A stretch of 64,000 nt of DNA, from contig NZ_JAJEWP010000001.1 in assembly GCF_020687825.1 (NCBI RefSeq), positions 1,162,433-1,226,432 of the forward strand, in the 5' to 3' direction. A model generated the notes under the pieces. That model was given only the letters and a program-made list of their open reading frames with translations, had not been told where the DNA came from and ran no database searches. Both the position numbers and the translations under genes were made by a program. The DNA is from Fluctibacter halophilus (GTDB taxonomy: Bacteria > Pseudomonadota > Gammaproteobacteria > Enterobacterales > Alteromonadaceae). Positions 23,984 to 32,336 of the stretch are shown piece after piece; the first letter of the stretch is position 1, and every line of letters starts with the position of its first letter.

Positions 23984-25339
23984 ATGCCTGATCTTCTCCA
24001 ACGCTTGCACGCCAATCCTGTCAGTGGCTGGTTGTTGCGCAGTTTCAGCGTGCCAAACCCTGTTCCACTCGCGCGCACTCAGGAGCGCTTTTTACCCCAA
24101 CCAATGACAGGCAAGCGCGTCATGCACGTCGAACTTGGTGGTCCAGAAAACGGGAGTGGCGTGCGCAGCGCATTGGAGGGCAGTGGCGCCTCGTTGATAC
24201 AGCCTCCACAAACAACGGCAACAGGAACCATTGATCTGTTGATCATCGATGCGCTGCAGGGACTGAATGGTCAGACGATTGAACAGTTATATCGCCAATG
24301 CCAACCATTGATGCGCGGTCTGAATCAATGCGCCAGTGTAGTGGTGCTATCCACAGCACCGCAACGTCATGAGCCAGTGAATTGCGCATGCCATTCCGGT
24401 TTACGCGGGTTCACCCGTTCATTGGCCAAAGAACTGGGACGTTTTGGTACCCGGGTCAATCTGATCTCTGTTCCCGATGGCGCACATCACCATATTGCCG
24501 CCGCGCTGAACTTCTTTGCCACTGAACATACCTGTTACGTAACAGGGCAGGTCATCACCCTGAATCCATCAACGGCACCCTCAACGTCCTGGCAAGCTGA
24601 ACCATTGCGCGGAAAAGTCGCGGTTGTCACGGGTGCCGCCGGTGGTATTGGGCGCGCAACCGTCTTGCGTCTGGCACAGGAAGGGGCAAAGGTTATCTGC
24701 GTTGACGTACCGGGCGCTAAGCAGGCATTGGAAGAAGCCGCTAGCGCCTGCCAGGGCATTCCGCTGGCAATAGACATTACCTCACCGGAAGCACCAAAAT
24801 TGTTGCTACAGTGCCTGTCACGAATTGGCGAACCCGGCATTGATGTGTTTGTTCATAATGCAGGAATTACACGGGACAAATCGTTTGCCAATATGGACCA
24901 AAACCAATGGCAACAAGTGATGGACGTCAATCTGAACGCCATTATTGGCATGGACAAGGCGCTTTTGGCACAAGGCGCCCTTAAACAAGGGGCTCGCTTG
25001 GTATACCTGTCTTCCATCAGTGGCATAGCCGGCAATTATGGCCAAACCAATTACGGATATACCAAGGCCGCGTTGATAGGATATGTCGATGGACTCGCCG
25101 AAACATTGGCGGAGCAGGGGATCAGTGCCTGCGCTGTTGCGCCAGGATTTATTGAAACCCCAATGACCCGTAAAATGCCTTTTGTCACCCGGGAAGTCGG
25201 CCGTCGTCTGAACGCCTTTAAACAAGGCGGGATCCCGATGGACGTCGCTCAGGTGATCGCTTGCCTGGCAACAGAAGCAGGCCCGGCAATGTCGGGAAAT
25301 ACCATCAGGGTTTGCGGTCAACAACTACTTGGCGCCTGA
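23984..25339 (+). CDS. High-molecular-weight 3-oxoacyl-ACP reductase (FabG4-like)
   Basis: 451 residues: an N-terminal degenerate flavodoxin-like/Rossmann domain (~1-200) that includes a vestigial SDR segment (SLAKELGRFGTRVNLI), then a complete SDR domain. The NAD(P) motif is VVTGAAGGIGRA (~residue 215) and the catalytic residues Ser344, Tyr357 and Lys361 are in LSSIS and NYGYTK, with the usual 13-residue Ser-Tyr spacing. This two-domain arrangement is that of HMW FabG (FabG4) enzymes, which reduce 3-oxoacyl-CoA or -ACP. In other bacteria such genes often neighbour a thiolase and a MaoC hydratase; those are absent here, so the substrate is uncertain. Confidence 0.85.
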   Translation: MPDLLQRLHANPVSGWLLRSFSVPNPVPLARTQERFLPQPMTGKRVMHVELGGPENGSGVRSALEGSGASLIQPPQTTATGTIDLLIIDALQGLNGQTIEQLYRQCQPLMRGLNQCASVVVLSTAPQRHEPVNCACHSGLRGFTRSLAKELGRFGTRVNLISVPDGAHHHIAAALNFFATEHTCYVTGQVITLNPSTAPSTSWQAEPLRGKVAVVTGAAGGIGRATVLRLAQEGAKVICVDVPGAKQALEEAASACQGIPLAIDITSPEAPKLLLQCLSRIGEPGIDVFVHNAGITRDKSFANMDQNQWQQVMDVNLNAIIGMDKALLAQGALKQGARLVYLSSISGIAGNYGQTNYGYTKAALIGYVDGLAETLAEQGISACAVAPGFIETPMTRKMPFVTREVGRRLNAFKQGGIPMDVAQVIACLATEAGPAMSGNTIRVCGQQLLGA

Positions 25340-25517
25340 GGCTTCGCTCAATTGCACTACCGCAAATTGATGTACGTCAAAGCTTGGCCGGTTAATGTCA
25401 CAATTCCTTGTCAGTGCCATTTACAGCAATGAGATCTGACTTACACTGTAGATGATGCAGCGCCGTCTGAACGTTTGCGTTGCAAAACGTCTGATATTCA
25501 CAACAAGGAAAGCAACC

Positions 25518-25796
25518 ATGGTATCCATCGACAAAGCGCAATTGCAAAAAGAACTCGACCGCCTGATGAACGACGTGCGTCGAGAGAAGGATGAGCTAAC
25601 CGTAAAAGCACACCTGTTTAAAGCTGATGCCAAAGACGAATGGGACAAAGTGGAAAAAAAGTGGCAACAGTTCAGTCACAAAGCAGAAGCGTTTGGCCAG
25701 GAAGCGCAGGATGCGTCAGGTGATGTTGGCGCGGCCCTGAAGTTACTTGGCGAAGAACTGAAACACAGCTTCCAGCGATTGAAAAAGAAACTCTAA
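25518..25796 (+). CDS. Small hypothetical coiled-coil protein
   Basis: 92 residues, highly charged and helical (KAQLQKELDRLMNDVRREK, DEWDKVEKKWQQFSHKAE), no signal peptide. AAGGAAAG precedes the ATG at 25518. The pattern of regularly spaced Trp, Lys and Glu suggests a soluble amphipathic helix bundle comparable to stress-related or apolipoprotein-like small proteins, but I recognise no named family. It is converging with the phosphoribosyltransferase gene; a weak AAACGG/CCGTTT hairpin lies between them at 25831-25846. Confidence 0.65.
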   Translation: MVSIDKAQLQKELDRLMNDVRREKDELTVKAHLFKADAKDEWDKVEKKWQQFSHKAEAFGQEAQDASGDVGAALKLLGEELKHSFQRLKKKL

Positions 25797-25844
25797 CCGG
25801 TGATCTTCGCGGTTGTCCATGCAAATCGGCAAACGGGCTGCCGT

Positions 25845-26516
25845 TTACTCTGTCCACACCCGGGATAGGTGTTGCAGGACGGTTTGGTCACTGGCTTGAG
25901 GAAATTCATTGTACCAGCAACCAACCGCAACAAAAGGAACGGGCGTGTGTAGACACACCAGTTCATCTGCTAATGCCCTGATGTCAGGCAGGGCATCCTC
26001 ACAACCGACGGGCACAGCAACAATAACGCTGCGCGGCTGTGCACTGTGTAGCGCGCGTATCGCTGCTTTTATGGTTGCACCGGTAGCGATGCCGTCATCC
26101 ACCAGAATGACGGTCTTTCCTTCTAATTCGGGAAACGGTTTATCACCCCGATACACGGCCTGACGACGGTTTAATTCCACTTTTTCACGTGCTATTGCCT
26201 GGTCAATATCAGATTGCTTTACACCATAATGCGCAATGATATCGTCGTTTAACGCCACCACATCTCCGGATGCAATCGCGCCCATGGCCAGTTCCGGTTC
26301 ACCGGGAACGGTCAGCTTTCTGACTGACAGCATGTCAAATGGCAGGCCCAACGCCAATGCCAATTCACATCCCACCGGCACACCGCCGCGAGGTAACGCC
26401 AGGATCAAAGTATCCTTAGCCCGACGGTAACGTTTGAGTTCCTCGGCCAATAATTGACCGGCTCGCAACCGATCTCTGAAAGGGAAGTCCACTGGGTACA
26501 CACTCCAATCGTACAC
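25845..26516 (-). CDS. Phosphoribosyltransferase family protein
   Basis: 223 residues with the type I PRTase fold: PRGGVPVGCELALALGLPF near the N-terminus, the PRPP-binding loop VILVDDGIATGATI (~residues 137-150) and a VAVPVGCEDAL segment. The family (COG1926-like) is annotated only as a predicted phosphoribosyltransferase; its base substrate is not known. The start is GTG at 26516; another GTG five codons later is possible. It has no operon partner here and diverges from the metzincin gene. Confidence 0.85.
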   Translation of the reverse strand: MYDWSVYPVDFPFRDRLRAGQLLAEELKRYRRAKDTLILALPRGGVPVGCELALALGLPFDMLSVRKLTVPGEPELAMGAIASGDVVALNDDIIAHYGVKQSDIDQAIAREKVELNRRQAVYRGDKPFPELEGKTVILVDDGIATGATIKAAIRALHSAQPRSVIVAVPVGCEDALPDIRALADELVCLHTPVPFVAVGCWYNEFPQASDQTVLQHLSRVWTE

Positions 26517-26777
26517 TCACTAAAGGTATAGACCGACTTTGTGATTTTCGTCAGTAAAGGGCAGGTCATAAGCGGGCGTTCAATCTACTTTGATAACGGG
26601 CCAATCGAGGGTAGGGGGTGGATGGGGTTTATTTTGTCAGCTTTTTTATCATTTTTTGTTGATCGCCGTGACGAAAAAAACCTAACGCTTTGATAAACAA
26701 CACAATGTGTCTTGTGGTATGCGATGTGCTTAAAAAATAACCGCAAGCATACACACTCTTAAACCAGGTTGTTAACC

Positions 26778-27527
26778 ATGAAACTAACCATTACGTTGTT
26801 GTTGTTGCTGTCATTTCCATTCTTACGCGCCCACGCTGCATTTATCGACATTAAACCGATCCAGGTCTGTGACGATGCCGGTACGACCTGCGCGGGTATG
26901 AACTTTTTTGAAAACTTTACCGATAAAATCTGGGCTCAGGCCGGTATTGATATCAATTTCCTGTCGTCGGCACAGATCCTCGAAACAGACTGGCTGGACG
27001 TTGATATTGATTCTAATCCTGCCAATGGCGAGTTGGATAACGAAGCCATCGCCATGATTGACTATGCCGATGCCAACATCAACGATTCCAATGCAACCCT
27101 GGCCATCAATATGTTCTTCGTTGATTTATTGGATAGTAGTGCCGGTTTCTTCGGATTGGGATGTGGCGCCCCCATTTATGCCGCGTTTTGTGTTAATCGC
27201 ACCGGGATCTTCATATCTGACAATATTTTTGACATTAACAGATACGACACCATCGCCCATGAAATAGGCCATGTGATTGGATTGACCCACGGCGGCTTCG
27301 GTGCCGGTGGCGCTGAAAATCTGATGACATCAGGCGGTAGTCGCAGTGTGCCAACGTCGCTGAATGACATCAGTCCGGACGGACTTGGATTGTCAAACCT
27401 GACCGATGCACAAATTGCCGAAGTGTATAATTCACGTTTCGTACAGGAAATGCCTGAACCAGCCACATGGTTGTTGATGATGGCCATGACCGCGTTGTTT
27501 ATTCCAAAACGCAGAACGGCCTGTTAA
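26778..27527 (+). CDS. Secreted metzincin-like zinc protease with PEP-CTERM tail
   Basis: 249 residues: signal peptide (MKLTITLLLLLSFPFLRAHA), a full metzincin zinc site HEIGHVIGLTH (residues 161-171, HExxHxxGxxH) and a likely Met-turn in NLMTSGG (Met183). The C-terminus MPEPATWLLMMAMTALFIPKRR is a PEP-CTERM sorting signal: Pro-Glu-Pro, hydrophobic helix, basic end. Proteins with this tail are processed by an exosortase, which is not encoded in this window. ATG 26778 is chosen over an upstream in-frame TTG. The 261-bp upstream gap holds only a weak CRP-like half match (26540-26555). Substrate unknown. Confidence 0.85.
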   Translation: MKLTITLLLLLSFPFLRAHAAFIDIKPIQVCDDAGTTCAGMNFFENFTDKIWAQAGIDINFLSSAQILETDWLDVDIDSNPANGELDNEAIAMIDYADANINDSNATLAINMFFVDLLDSSAGFFGLGCGAPIYAAFCVNRTGIFISDNIFDINRYDTIAHEIGHVIGLTHGGFGAGGAENLMTSGGSRSVPTSLNDISPDGLGLSNLTDAQIAEVYNSRFVQEMPEPATWLLMMAMTALFIPKRRTAC

Positions 27528-27550
27528 ACGCTATTTGCATTGAAACATAC

Positions 27551-28114
27551 ATGAAAACAGTCGTTGCCCACGTTATGTGGGCATTGCTAATGTTGTTGTT
27601 CGCAGCACAGGTGCACGCAGCGACTGATATTATCGCGGTACCAGATCCTGTCAGAGAATATGTTTCACCATCGGGTCAGTATCGTCTTGTCATTCGCCGA
27701 AACGAAACCCGCGCGTCGATAAGCGTATTCAATTACCAAGATGGCGTAAACGTATCCTGGTCGTCTGAGATCGCTCATCGATTCGGACCTCGCTTTGCGT
27801 TTGTATCCGACAACGGCCAGGTCATTTTAGTGGATGAATGGCTTAATCGCTTCACGGACCACGCCGTCACGGTGTTTGATAGCAGTGGTAAAGTAATCGC
27901 ATCATACAGCACCGACGACATTGCCCAGACATTGTCAGCGACAAGACAGCACGTGCATAAAACAGCAACCATCGGCGCATGGATACAATCACAACCGGTG
28001 TTCGATCAATCAGCACATGCCGTGCTTTTCAAGTGTGCCGATAAACCCTTACTTGTTGATGTTGCAACTGGCTTGCTCAGTGTTGTTACTGAAGCTGAAG
28101 AAATTGCGCGATAG
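27551..28114 (+). CDS. Hypothetical secreted protein
   Basis: 187 residues with a signal peptide (MKTVVAHVMWALLMLLFAAQVHA), then repeated beta-strand-like stretches (YRLVIRRNETRASISVFNY, FAFVSDNGQVILVDEW, AVTVFDSSGKVIASY) that look like a small WD40/NHL-type propeller or beta-sandwich. I do not recognise a family. It begins 23 bp after the PEP-CTERM protease, so the two may be co-transcribed. The longer in-frame start at 27467 is rejected because it would overlap the protease and bury the signal peptide. Confidence 0.7.
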   Translation: MKTVVAHVMWALLMLLFAAQVHAATDIIAVPDPVREYVSPSGQYRLVIRRNETRASISVFNYQDGVNVSWSSEIAHRFGPRFAFVSDNGQVILVDEWLNRFTDHAVTVFDSSGKVIASYSTDDIAQTLSATRQHVHKTATIGAWIQSQPVFDQSAHAVLFKCADKPLLVDVATGLLSVVTEAEEIAR

Positions 28115-28176
28115 GCGCTGATATCACTGTGACTTGCCGGAATAAGACTGTCCCCGTAGAAATATACCAAAGTACG

Positions 28177-28192
28177 CATAATGTATATTATG
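28177..28192. repeat. AT-rich inverted repeat in a convergent gap
   Basis: CATAAT-GTAT-ATTATG lies in the 182-bp region between two convergent genes. There is no T-run and no other gene in the gap; role unknown. Confidence 0.3.
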
Positions 28193-28296
28193 TTAAATTA
28201 ACTATTTTAGCATTAAACCCTAATCCAGATACACATTCACAAAGCGATTAACTACAACTACCTCTCACGGTTTTCCGCATTGCCAGGCCCTTACTT

Positions 28297-29328
28297 TTAA
28301 AAGCAGATGGTTTTGCCGTCGTTTGAGCTTTGCACGGCATATTCTAGTAACTGAATACTTTGCAGCGCTGACGATGCGGTGACGGAAGGCTTTTCGTTCA
28401 AACGAATAGCTTCGGCAAGTTGTCGGTAATAATGTGCGTAGTCACCCGATTGAGGTTGAAGCAATTGTTGCTGCTCTGACAGGTAAACCTGTGCGAATTG
28501 TTCCTGTGGGTATTCGCCCCAACCGGCGCTTCCGGGAAGCACGCCGCGCTTTAATTGATCTTCCTGCGGGTCTAAACCCGTGAAAACCGCACTGCCTAAT
28601 GTTCCTTGTAACGAAAACCGGGGATTCGGTGCGGCGTTGAACGGACTGCTGTGCAGTCGTACTTTCAGGCCTGGGTAATGCAGCATCACATCAAAAAAGT
28701 CACAGGTTTTGCCATTTTCACGCAAGGTTTCACAGTGGGCGGTTAACGCTTGAGGGTAACCAAACAGCACCAACGCCTGGTCAATCAGGTGAGGGCCGAG
28801 ATCGTATAGGATCCCTCCCCCGTCCTGATCGGTTTCCCGCCAGCGATCACGAACCTGTGGCCGAAACCGGTCGAAGTGACTCGACATATACCGGAGTTCA
28901 CCGAGGCGTTTTTCTGCGAGCAGCTGTTTAACGCTAAGAAAGTCGCCGTCCCAACGACGATTGTGGAACACCGATAACACTGTACCCTGCTGTTTTGCCG
29001 CGTCGATGAGGGCCTGGCCATCGGCACTTCGGGTAACAAAGGGCTTGTCGACCACCACATGCTTGCCCGCGGCTATGGCGGTATTGGCAAGGCCGTAATG
29101 ATGTGCATTGGGCGCTGTGATCACCACCAGTTCAATGTCCGGGTTCTCACACAACGCATCAATGGTGTCACACACCGTGACGTCCGGCAGTACCGCCCTG
29201 ACGTCATCCGGTCGGGAGCTCATCACGCCTCGCACTGCAAAACACGCCAGTGCATTCAAAAAGGGTAAATGGAAGGTGGTGGCTGAGAAGCCAAAGCCCA
29301 CCAGACCTACCTTTATCGGGGTCATCAT
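28297..29328 (-). CDS. Gfo/Idh/MocA family oxidoreductase
   Basis: 343 residues. The N-terminal Rossmann domain starts IKVGLVGFGFSATTFHLPFL, followed by VVITAPNAHHYGLA and the family motif VVDKPFV, whose lysine (~97) is catalytic in many members. The C-terminal domain has GGGILYDLGPHLIDQALVLFG, whose histidine corresponds to the usual active-site position. These NAD(P)-dependent enzymes act mostly on sugars or inositols; the length and motifs resemble YdgJ/YvaA-type scyllo-inositol dehydrogenases, but no sugar genes are near. It starts 12 bp after the lipoprotein gene stop on the same strand. ATG at 29325 is an alternative. Confidence 0.88.
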   Translation of the reverse strand: MMTPIKVGLVGFGFSATTFHLPFLNALACFAVRGVMSSRPDDVRAVLPDVTVCDTIDALCENPDIELVVITAPNAHHYGLANTAIAAGKHVVVDKPFVTRSADGQALIDAAKQQGTVLSVFHNRRWDGDFLSVKQLLAEKRLGELRYMSSHFDRFRPQVRDRWRETDQDGGGILYDLGPHLIDQALVLFGYPQALTAHCETLRENGKTCDFFDVMLHYPGLKVRLHSSPFNAAPNPRFSLQGTLGSAVFTGLDPQEDQLKRGVLPGSAGWGEYPQEQFAQVYLSEQQQLLQPQSGDYAHYYRQLAEAIRLNEKPSVTASSALQSIQLLEYAVQSSNDGKTICF

Positions 29329-29340
29329 CGCTTCAGTTTT

Positions 29341-29841
29341 TTATCGGGGGATCAGTTGGCACTGGACAGTGTCGCCATCCTGGGACAATTGTAACGTTGC
29401 TTCATCCACCTTTTGCCAGAAGGCCCGCTGGCCGTCTGCATATTTCAGCCCCGACGCACTGGTGACCCGTGGCAGTTCAAAAGGCTCGGCGAGCATTGCT
29501 CCGCTAATTCGAGCACTGTCAGCATGATGGATAACGATGATGGTTCCCTCGCCACATCGAAATTCTGAGTAGGTTGGCATATCCGCGGACGCCGTTTTAT
29601 GGCAAACGGGCTTTTTATAGGTCTGGCAGGCCTTTTTGGTGCAGGCAGCGGGACCGTTGATATACATTCGTCGACATTGATTGCAGCCATCAAAGTAATC
29701 CAGGCACGCCGGACCAACTTTGCCGTTTTCCAGCACTGTTTGTGCAGGTAGCGCATTGTCTGTGCTCTGATTGTCCAACGTCTGGCAACCAGACAGTAAG
29801 AGCAGCAATGCGCTGATAGCGAGCAAACGGGTCGACATCAT
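29341..29841 (-). CDS. Lipoprotein with Cys-rich domain and MliC-type lysozyme-inhibitor domain
   Basis: 166 residues. The lipobox LLSGC makes Cys19 the lipidation site. A cysteine-rich segment follows (CLDYFDGCNQC, ACTKKAC and VCHK; eight cysteines in ~40 residues). The C-terminal ~75 residues read like the MliC/COG3895 domain: FRCGEGTIIVIHH, SASGLKYADGQRAFWQKVDE, then ATLQL and a late cysteine. MliC proteins inhibit C-type lysozyme through the conserved SASGxxY loop. The Cys-rich N-terminal part is not part of usual MliC proteins. Lies 26 bp after the solute-binding protein gene on the same strand. Assignment by eye. Confidence 0.75.
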   Translation of the reverse strand: MMSTRLLAISALLLLLSGCQTLDNQSTDNALPAQTVLENGKVGPACLDYFDGCNQCRRMYINGPAACTKKACQTYKKPVCHKTASADMPTYSEFRCGEGTIIVIHHADSARISGAMLAEPFELPRVTSASGLKYADGQRAFWQKVDEATLQLSQDGDTVQCQLIPR

Positions 29842-29867
29842 ACTGAATTCCTTGTAAATCAGTTGGG

Positions 29868-30707
29868 TTAAAACGCCAGTGCCTGAACATCACCGATTTC
29901 GATCACGTGCGACGATGCAAACTGTTCCAACGGAAACGCACTCGCGGTTAGGCGATGGTTTCGCATGTATTCTTCTATCCAGCCTACCGCTTCCAGTTGC
30001 ATCAGTCCACGTTCAATGCGCTGCGCCAGCAAGGTATTCTGGGGATGTACAAAAAAATGCATGCTGAGTGAATACGCCAACAGGGTATCGGTAAAAAAGC
30101 GTAATTCCGGGTATGTGACTCGGGCGTTATTGGTTTCACCCTTGCCTTCGAACACACTCAGTGGCAGATAATCACAGCGGGAATTCGCCACCATTGCAAA
30201 CATGGTGTCAATACTTTCGATGCGCAATACCGGCAGGCCTGCCATTTCCAGAATATCCGCATCTGGCCAGTGCTGTCCCTGACAGGCACGTAGTTTACTC
30301 AGCGATTTTAAATCGTGTATTTGGCGAAACGCTTCCTGCCGATCAGCGCGGATAACAAACCCCCGCCACCCCAGGCCATTGCGCATTAGCGGTAAGGATA
30401 TGCGTTTGAGGGTATCATCCCGCAATGGACTTTTAGCCGTCCATATCACATCAAACCGCCGTCCCTGGGCCAATTCAAGCACCGTTCGGCCCTGCCCTGG
30501 AAATGGCACGACCTGGAGATCAACCGGCCTGTAGTCGTTTTCTGTAACGCGGAATACTTCCGTCAACAGACCAGAAAAATAGTCAAAACTGGGATCATTT
30601 TCGGTTTGCGGTCCCGCTATCCGTACCACCATCTGTTCGACCATGGGGTCAGCAGACACCGCAGCAGTCGACAATATCCCGATCAAAAACAGGACGCTTT
30701 TTAACAT
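29868..30707 (-). CDS. Periplasmic solute-binding-like protein (SBP_bac_3 type)
   Basis: About 280 residues with a signal peptide (MLKSVLFLIGILSTAAVSA). The body resembles family 3 amino-acid binding proteins: VVRIAGPQTENDPSFDYF at the start, then FDVIWTAKSP, LRACQGQHWPDADIL, LPLSVFEG and a C-terminal EEYMRNHRL helix. No permease or ATPase gene is near, so it may be an orphan binding protein or a sensor-associated one, as is common in Alteromonadales. Start 30707 is chosen because AAAAGG lies just upstream; ATG 30722 is possible. Confidence 0.7.
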   Translation of the reverse strand: MLKSVLFLIGILSTAAVSADPMVEQMVVRIAGPQTENDPSFDYFSGLLTEVFRVTENDYRPVDLQVVPFPGQGRTVLELAQGRRFDVIWTAKSPLRDDTLKRISLPLMRNGLGWRGFVIRADRQEAFRQIHDLKSLSKLRACQGQHWPDADILEMAGLPVLRIESIDTMFAMVANSRCDYLPLSVFEGKGETNNARVTYPELRFFTDTLLAYSLSMHFFVHPQNTLLAQRIERGLMQLEAVGWIEEYMRNHRLTASAFPLEQFASSHVIEIGDVQALAF

Positions 30708-30799
30708 GTCGAACCTTTTCATCTTGCCATCACTAGATATAGCGCAACACCCAAGCATATGCCATTCTGTACTCTGAAGAAGTTGAGCCTGTATTTGCT

Positions 30800-31669
30800 A
30801 TGAAAAAATCTTTTGTCCCCATCATCACCGTCGTTGGCTGTTTGTTGTGTAATTCCCCGGTAATGGCCCGGATCCTTATTGATGGTGTCAACGTTAAAGG
30901 TTCGCTGCATTCGGTGTTCCGGGTACCCGGCCAGACCGTTGAGGTGGCATTACCCAGCGGTTGGCAGACTGACCACGATGCGCCAAATGTGGCGATCATC
31001 GTCGATGCGTCGCATCAGACCTACCAGTGGCAATCACAACAAGGGGGCGAGGATTTTACCTTGCAGGTATTTTCACTTATCCCTGCAGAACGGGTCAGAA
31101 ATGGTCGGCTGGGGAATTACATGATCGGCACCTACCCTGTCCCCCCCAAACAAAATACCGCAGCCCATCAACCCCCTGCCGGCTTTTTACAGGTGTCGCC
31201 ACGGTTAGTGGATATGCAAATCACCGATCATTTTTCGTTACGACCGTTTATCAGCAAACAACCCGGAGAGTTTCCCAAGTATCTGTATCTGAATGACAAA
31301 CTGCTGGCTTTTCTGGAAGACTTTCGTGCAGCCATCGAACAGCAAGGCTTCGACATTCAAGGTTTTGGCTTTATTTCGGGCTACCGAACGCCCCATTACA
31401 ATCAACAACTGGACAACATTAATCACAGCCAGCACATGTATGGCAATGCGGCAGATATTTATGTCGATGTTGACCAGGATGGCAGGCTGGATGATTTAAA
31501 CCGAGATGGTCAGCACAATGCATCCGATGCCAAGTTTCTTTTTGGCTTGGCTGAGCGGTTTATGCGTTCCTCTCCCGACTATAAAGGCGGGCTGGGTCTG
31601 TATGTCCCTACCCGCAAACATACCGGTTTCATTCATGTCGATGTGCGCGGTTACCCTGCCCGTTGGTGA
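30800..31669 (+). CDS. M15-type (DUF882/VanY-like) zinc peptidase, secreted
   Basis: 289 residues with a signal peptide (MKKSFVPIITVVGCLLCNS). The C-terminal half has the M15A pattern: FISGYRTPHYN, then SQHMYGNAADIYVDVD (zinc His and Asp) and HTGFIHVDVRGYPARW (second zinc His region). These proteins cut D-Ala-containing or meso-DAP bonds in peptidoglycan, or act as D,D-carboxypeptidases. An unusual insertion DVDQDGRLDDLNRDGQHNAS lies after the first motif and looks like a calcium-binding (EF-hand/dockerin-like) loop. Divergent from the solute-binding protein gene, 92 bp apart. Envelope remodelling is the likely role. Confidence 0.85.
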   Translation: MKKSFVPIITVVGCLLCNSPVMARILIDGVNVKGSLHSVFRVPGQTVEVALPSGWQTDHDAPNVAIIVDASHQTYQWQSQQGGEDFTLQVFSLIPAERVRNGRLGNYMIGTYPVPPKQNTAAHQPPAGFLQVSPRLVDMQITDHFSLRPFISKQPGEFPKYLYLNDKLLAFLEDFRAAIEQQGFDIQGFGFISGYRTPHYNQQLDNINHSQHMYGNAADIYVDVDQDGRLDDLNRDGQHNASDAKFLFGLAERFMRSSPDYKGGLGLYVPTRKHTGFIHVDVRGYPARW

Positions 31670-31751
31670 ATCAAAACTGTAGCTTTGTGGAAACTTTCCG
31701 ATAACATAACAATGAACAACGGGTTTGCTCGTAGAAACAACCGGCCGATAT

Positions 31752-32258
31752 ATGTTTGAGTCAAAGCTGAAAGTCGAAAAAATTGAACTGGTGAAACGGA
31801 TCATCCGCCAGAACAATTACCGGCAATTTGAAAAGACACATAATCAGTGCCTGGAACTCGGGTTGGTGGTGAATCGCTCCGCATTGGACCGGTTTGCCAG
31901 TAAACTGGAGCTGATTGACAAAGCAGAACTGTCGAAGCGACAGTATGAGTTGCACAAACTGGAACTGGCAAAACGACAACAAAAACAAACGGCAGCTGCG
32001 CGCAAGCCGGTTGCTACGAAGGCCTCTCCTCCAGCACCCACTACCACGACGGTCACAACTAACGTCCCGCAACAGGTCGTGCGAGCGCCAATTTCAAAGC
32101 GCAAACATGTCGAATTGCAGTCCATGACCTATGATCAGGTTAAGCAACGTGAAGCGGAAATAACCTTCGCCCTGGGAGAGCTCAAAATCCGTGAAAATGA
32201 ATTACTGCAGGAATTGATCAATCTCACAGAACTCCTTGATAGCAAACAATTTAATTGA
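31752..32258 (+). CDS. Hypothetical protein with DUF3486-like N-terminus and coiled coil
   Basis: 168 residues, cytoplasmic. Residues ~1-62 (MFESKLKVEKIELVKRII, then NNYRQFEKTHNQCLELGLVV and NRSALDRFASKLELID) resemble the helix-turn-helix region of phage Mu gp27/DUF3486 proteins, in which a short sequence repeats the pattern xxYxxFxxxLxxxGxxVSxSAxxRF. A Lys/Gln coil follows, then a low-complexity Pro/Thr/Val linker (PAPTTTTVTT) and a C-terminal acidic helix. ATG at 31752 is chosen over TTG 31725. No phage genes are near, so this may be a domesticated DNA-binding domain. Resemblance is by eye. Confidence 0.55.
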   Translation: MFESKLKVEKIELVKRIIRQNNYRQFEKTHNQCLELGLVVNRSALDRFASKLELIDKAELSKRQYELHKLELAKRQQKQTAAARKPVATKASPPAPTTTTVTTNVPQQVVRAPISKRKHVELQSMTYDQVKQREAEITFALGELKIRENELLQELINLTELLDSKQFN

Positions 32259-32336
32259 ATACCGTCAGTAGCTACGTTTTAATGTAATACCTGTTCTACA
32301 TACTTTCTCTATATAGACAATCACCGGATCGCATAC

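Noticed and set aside
26540-26555. CRP-like TGTGA-N6-TCAGT before the phosphoribosyltransferase and metzincin genes
   Set aside because: Only one half is good; kept as a remark, not as a feature.
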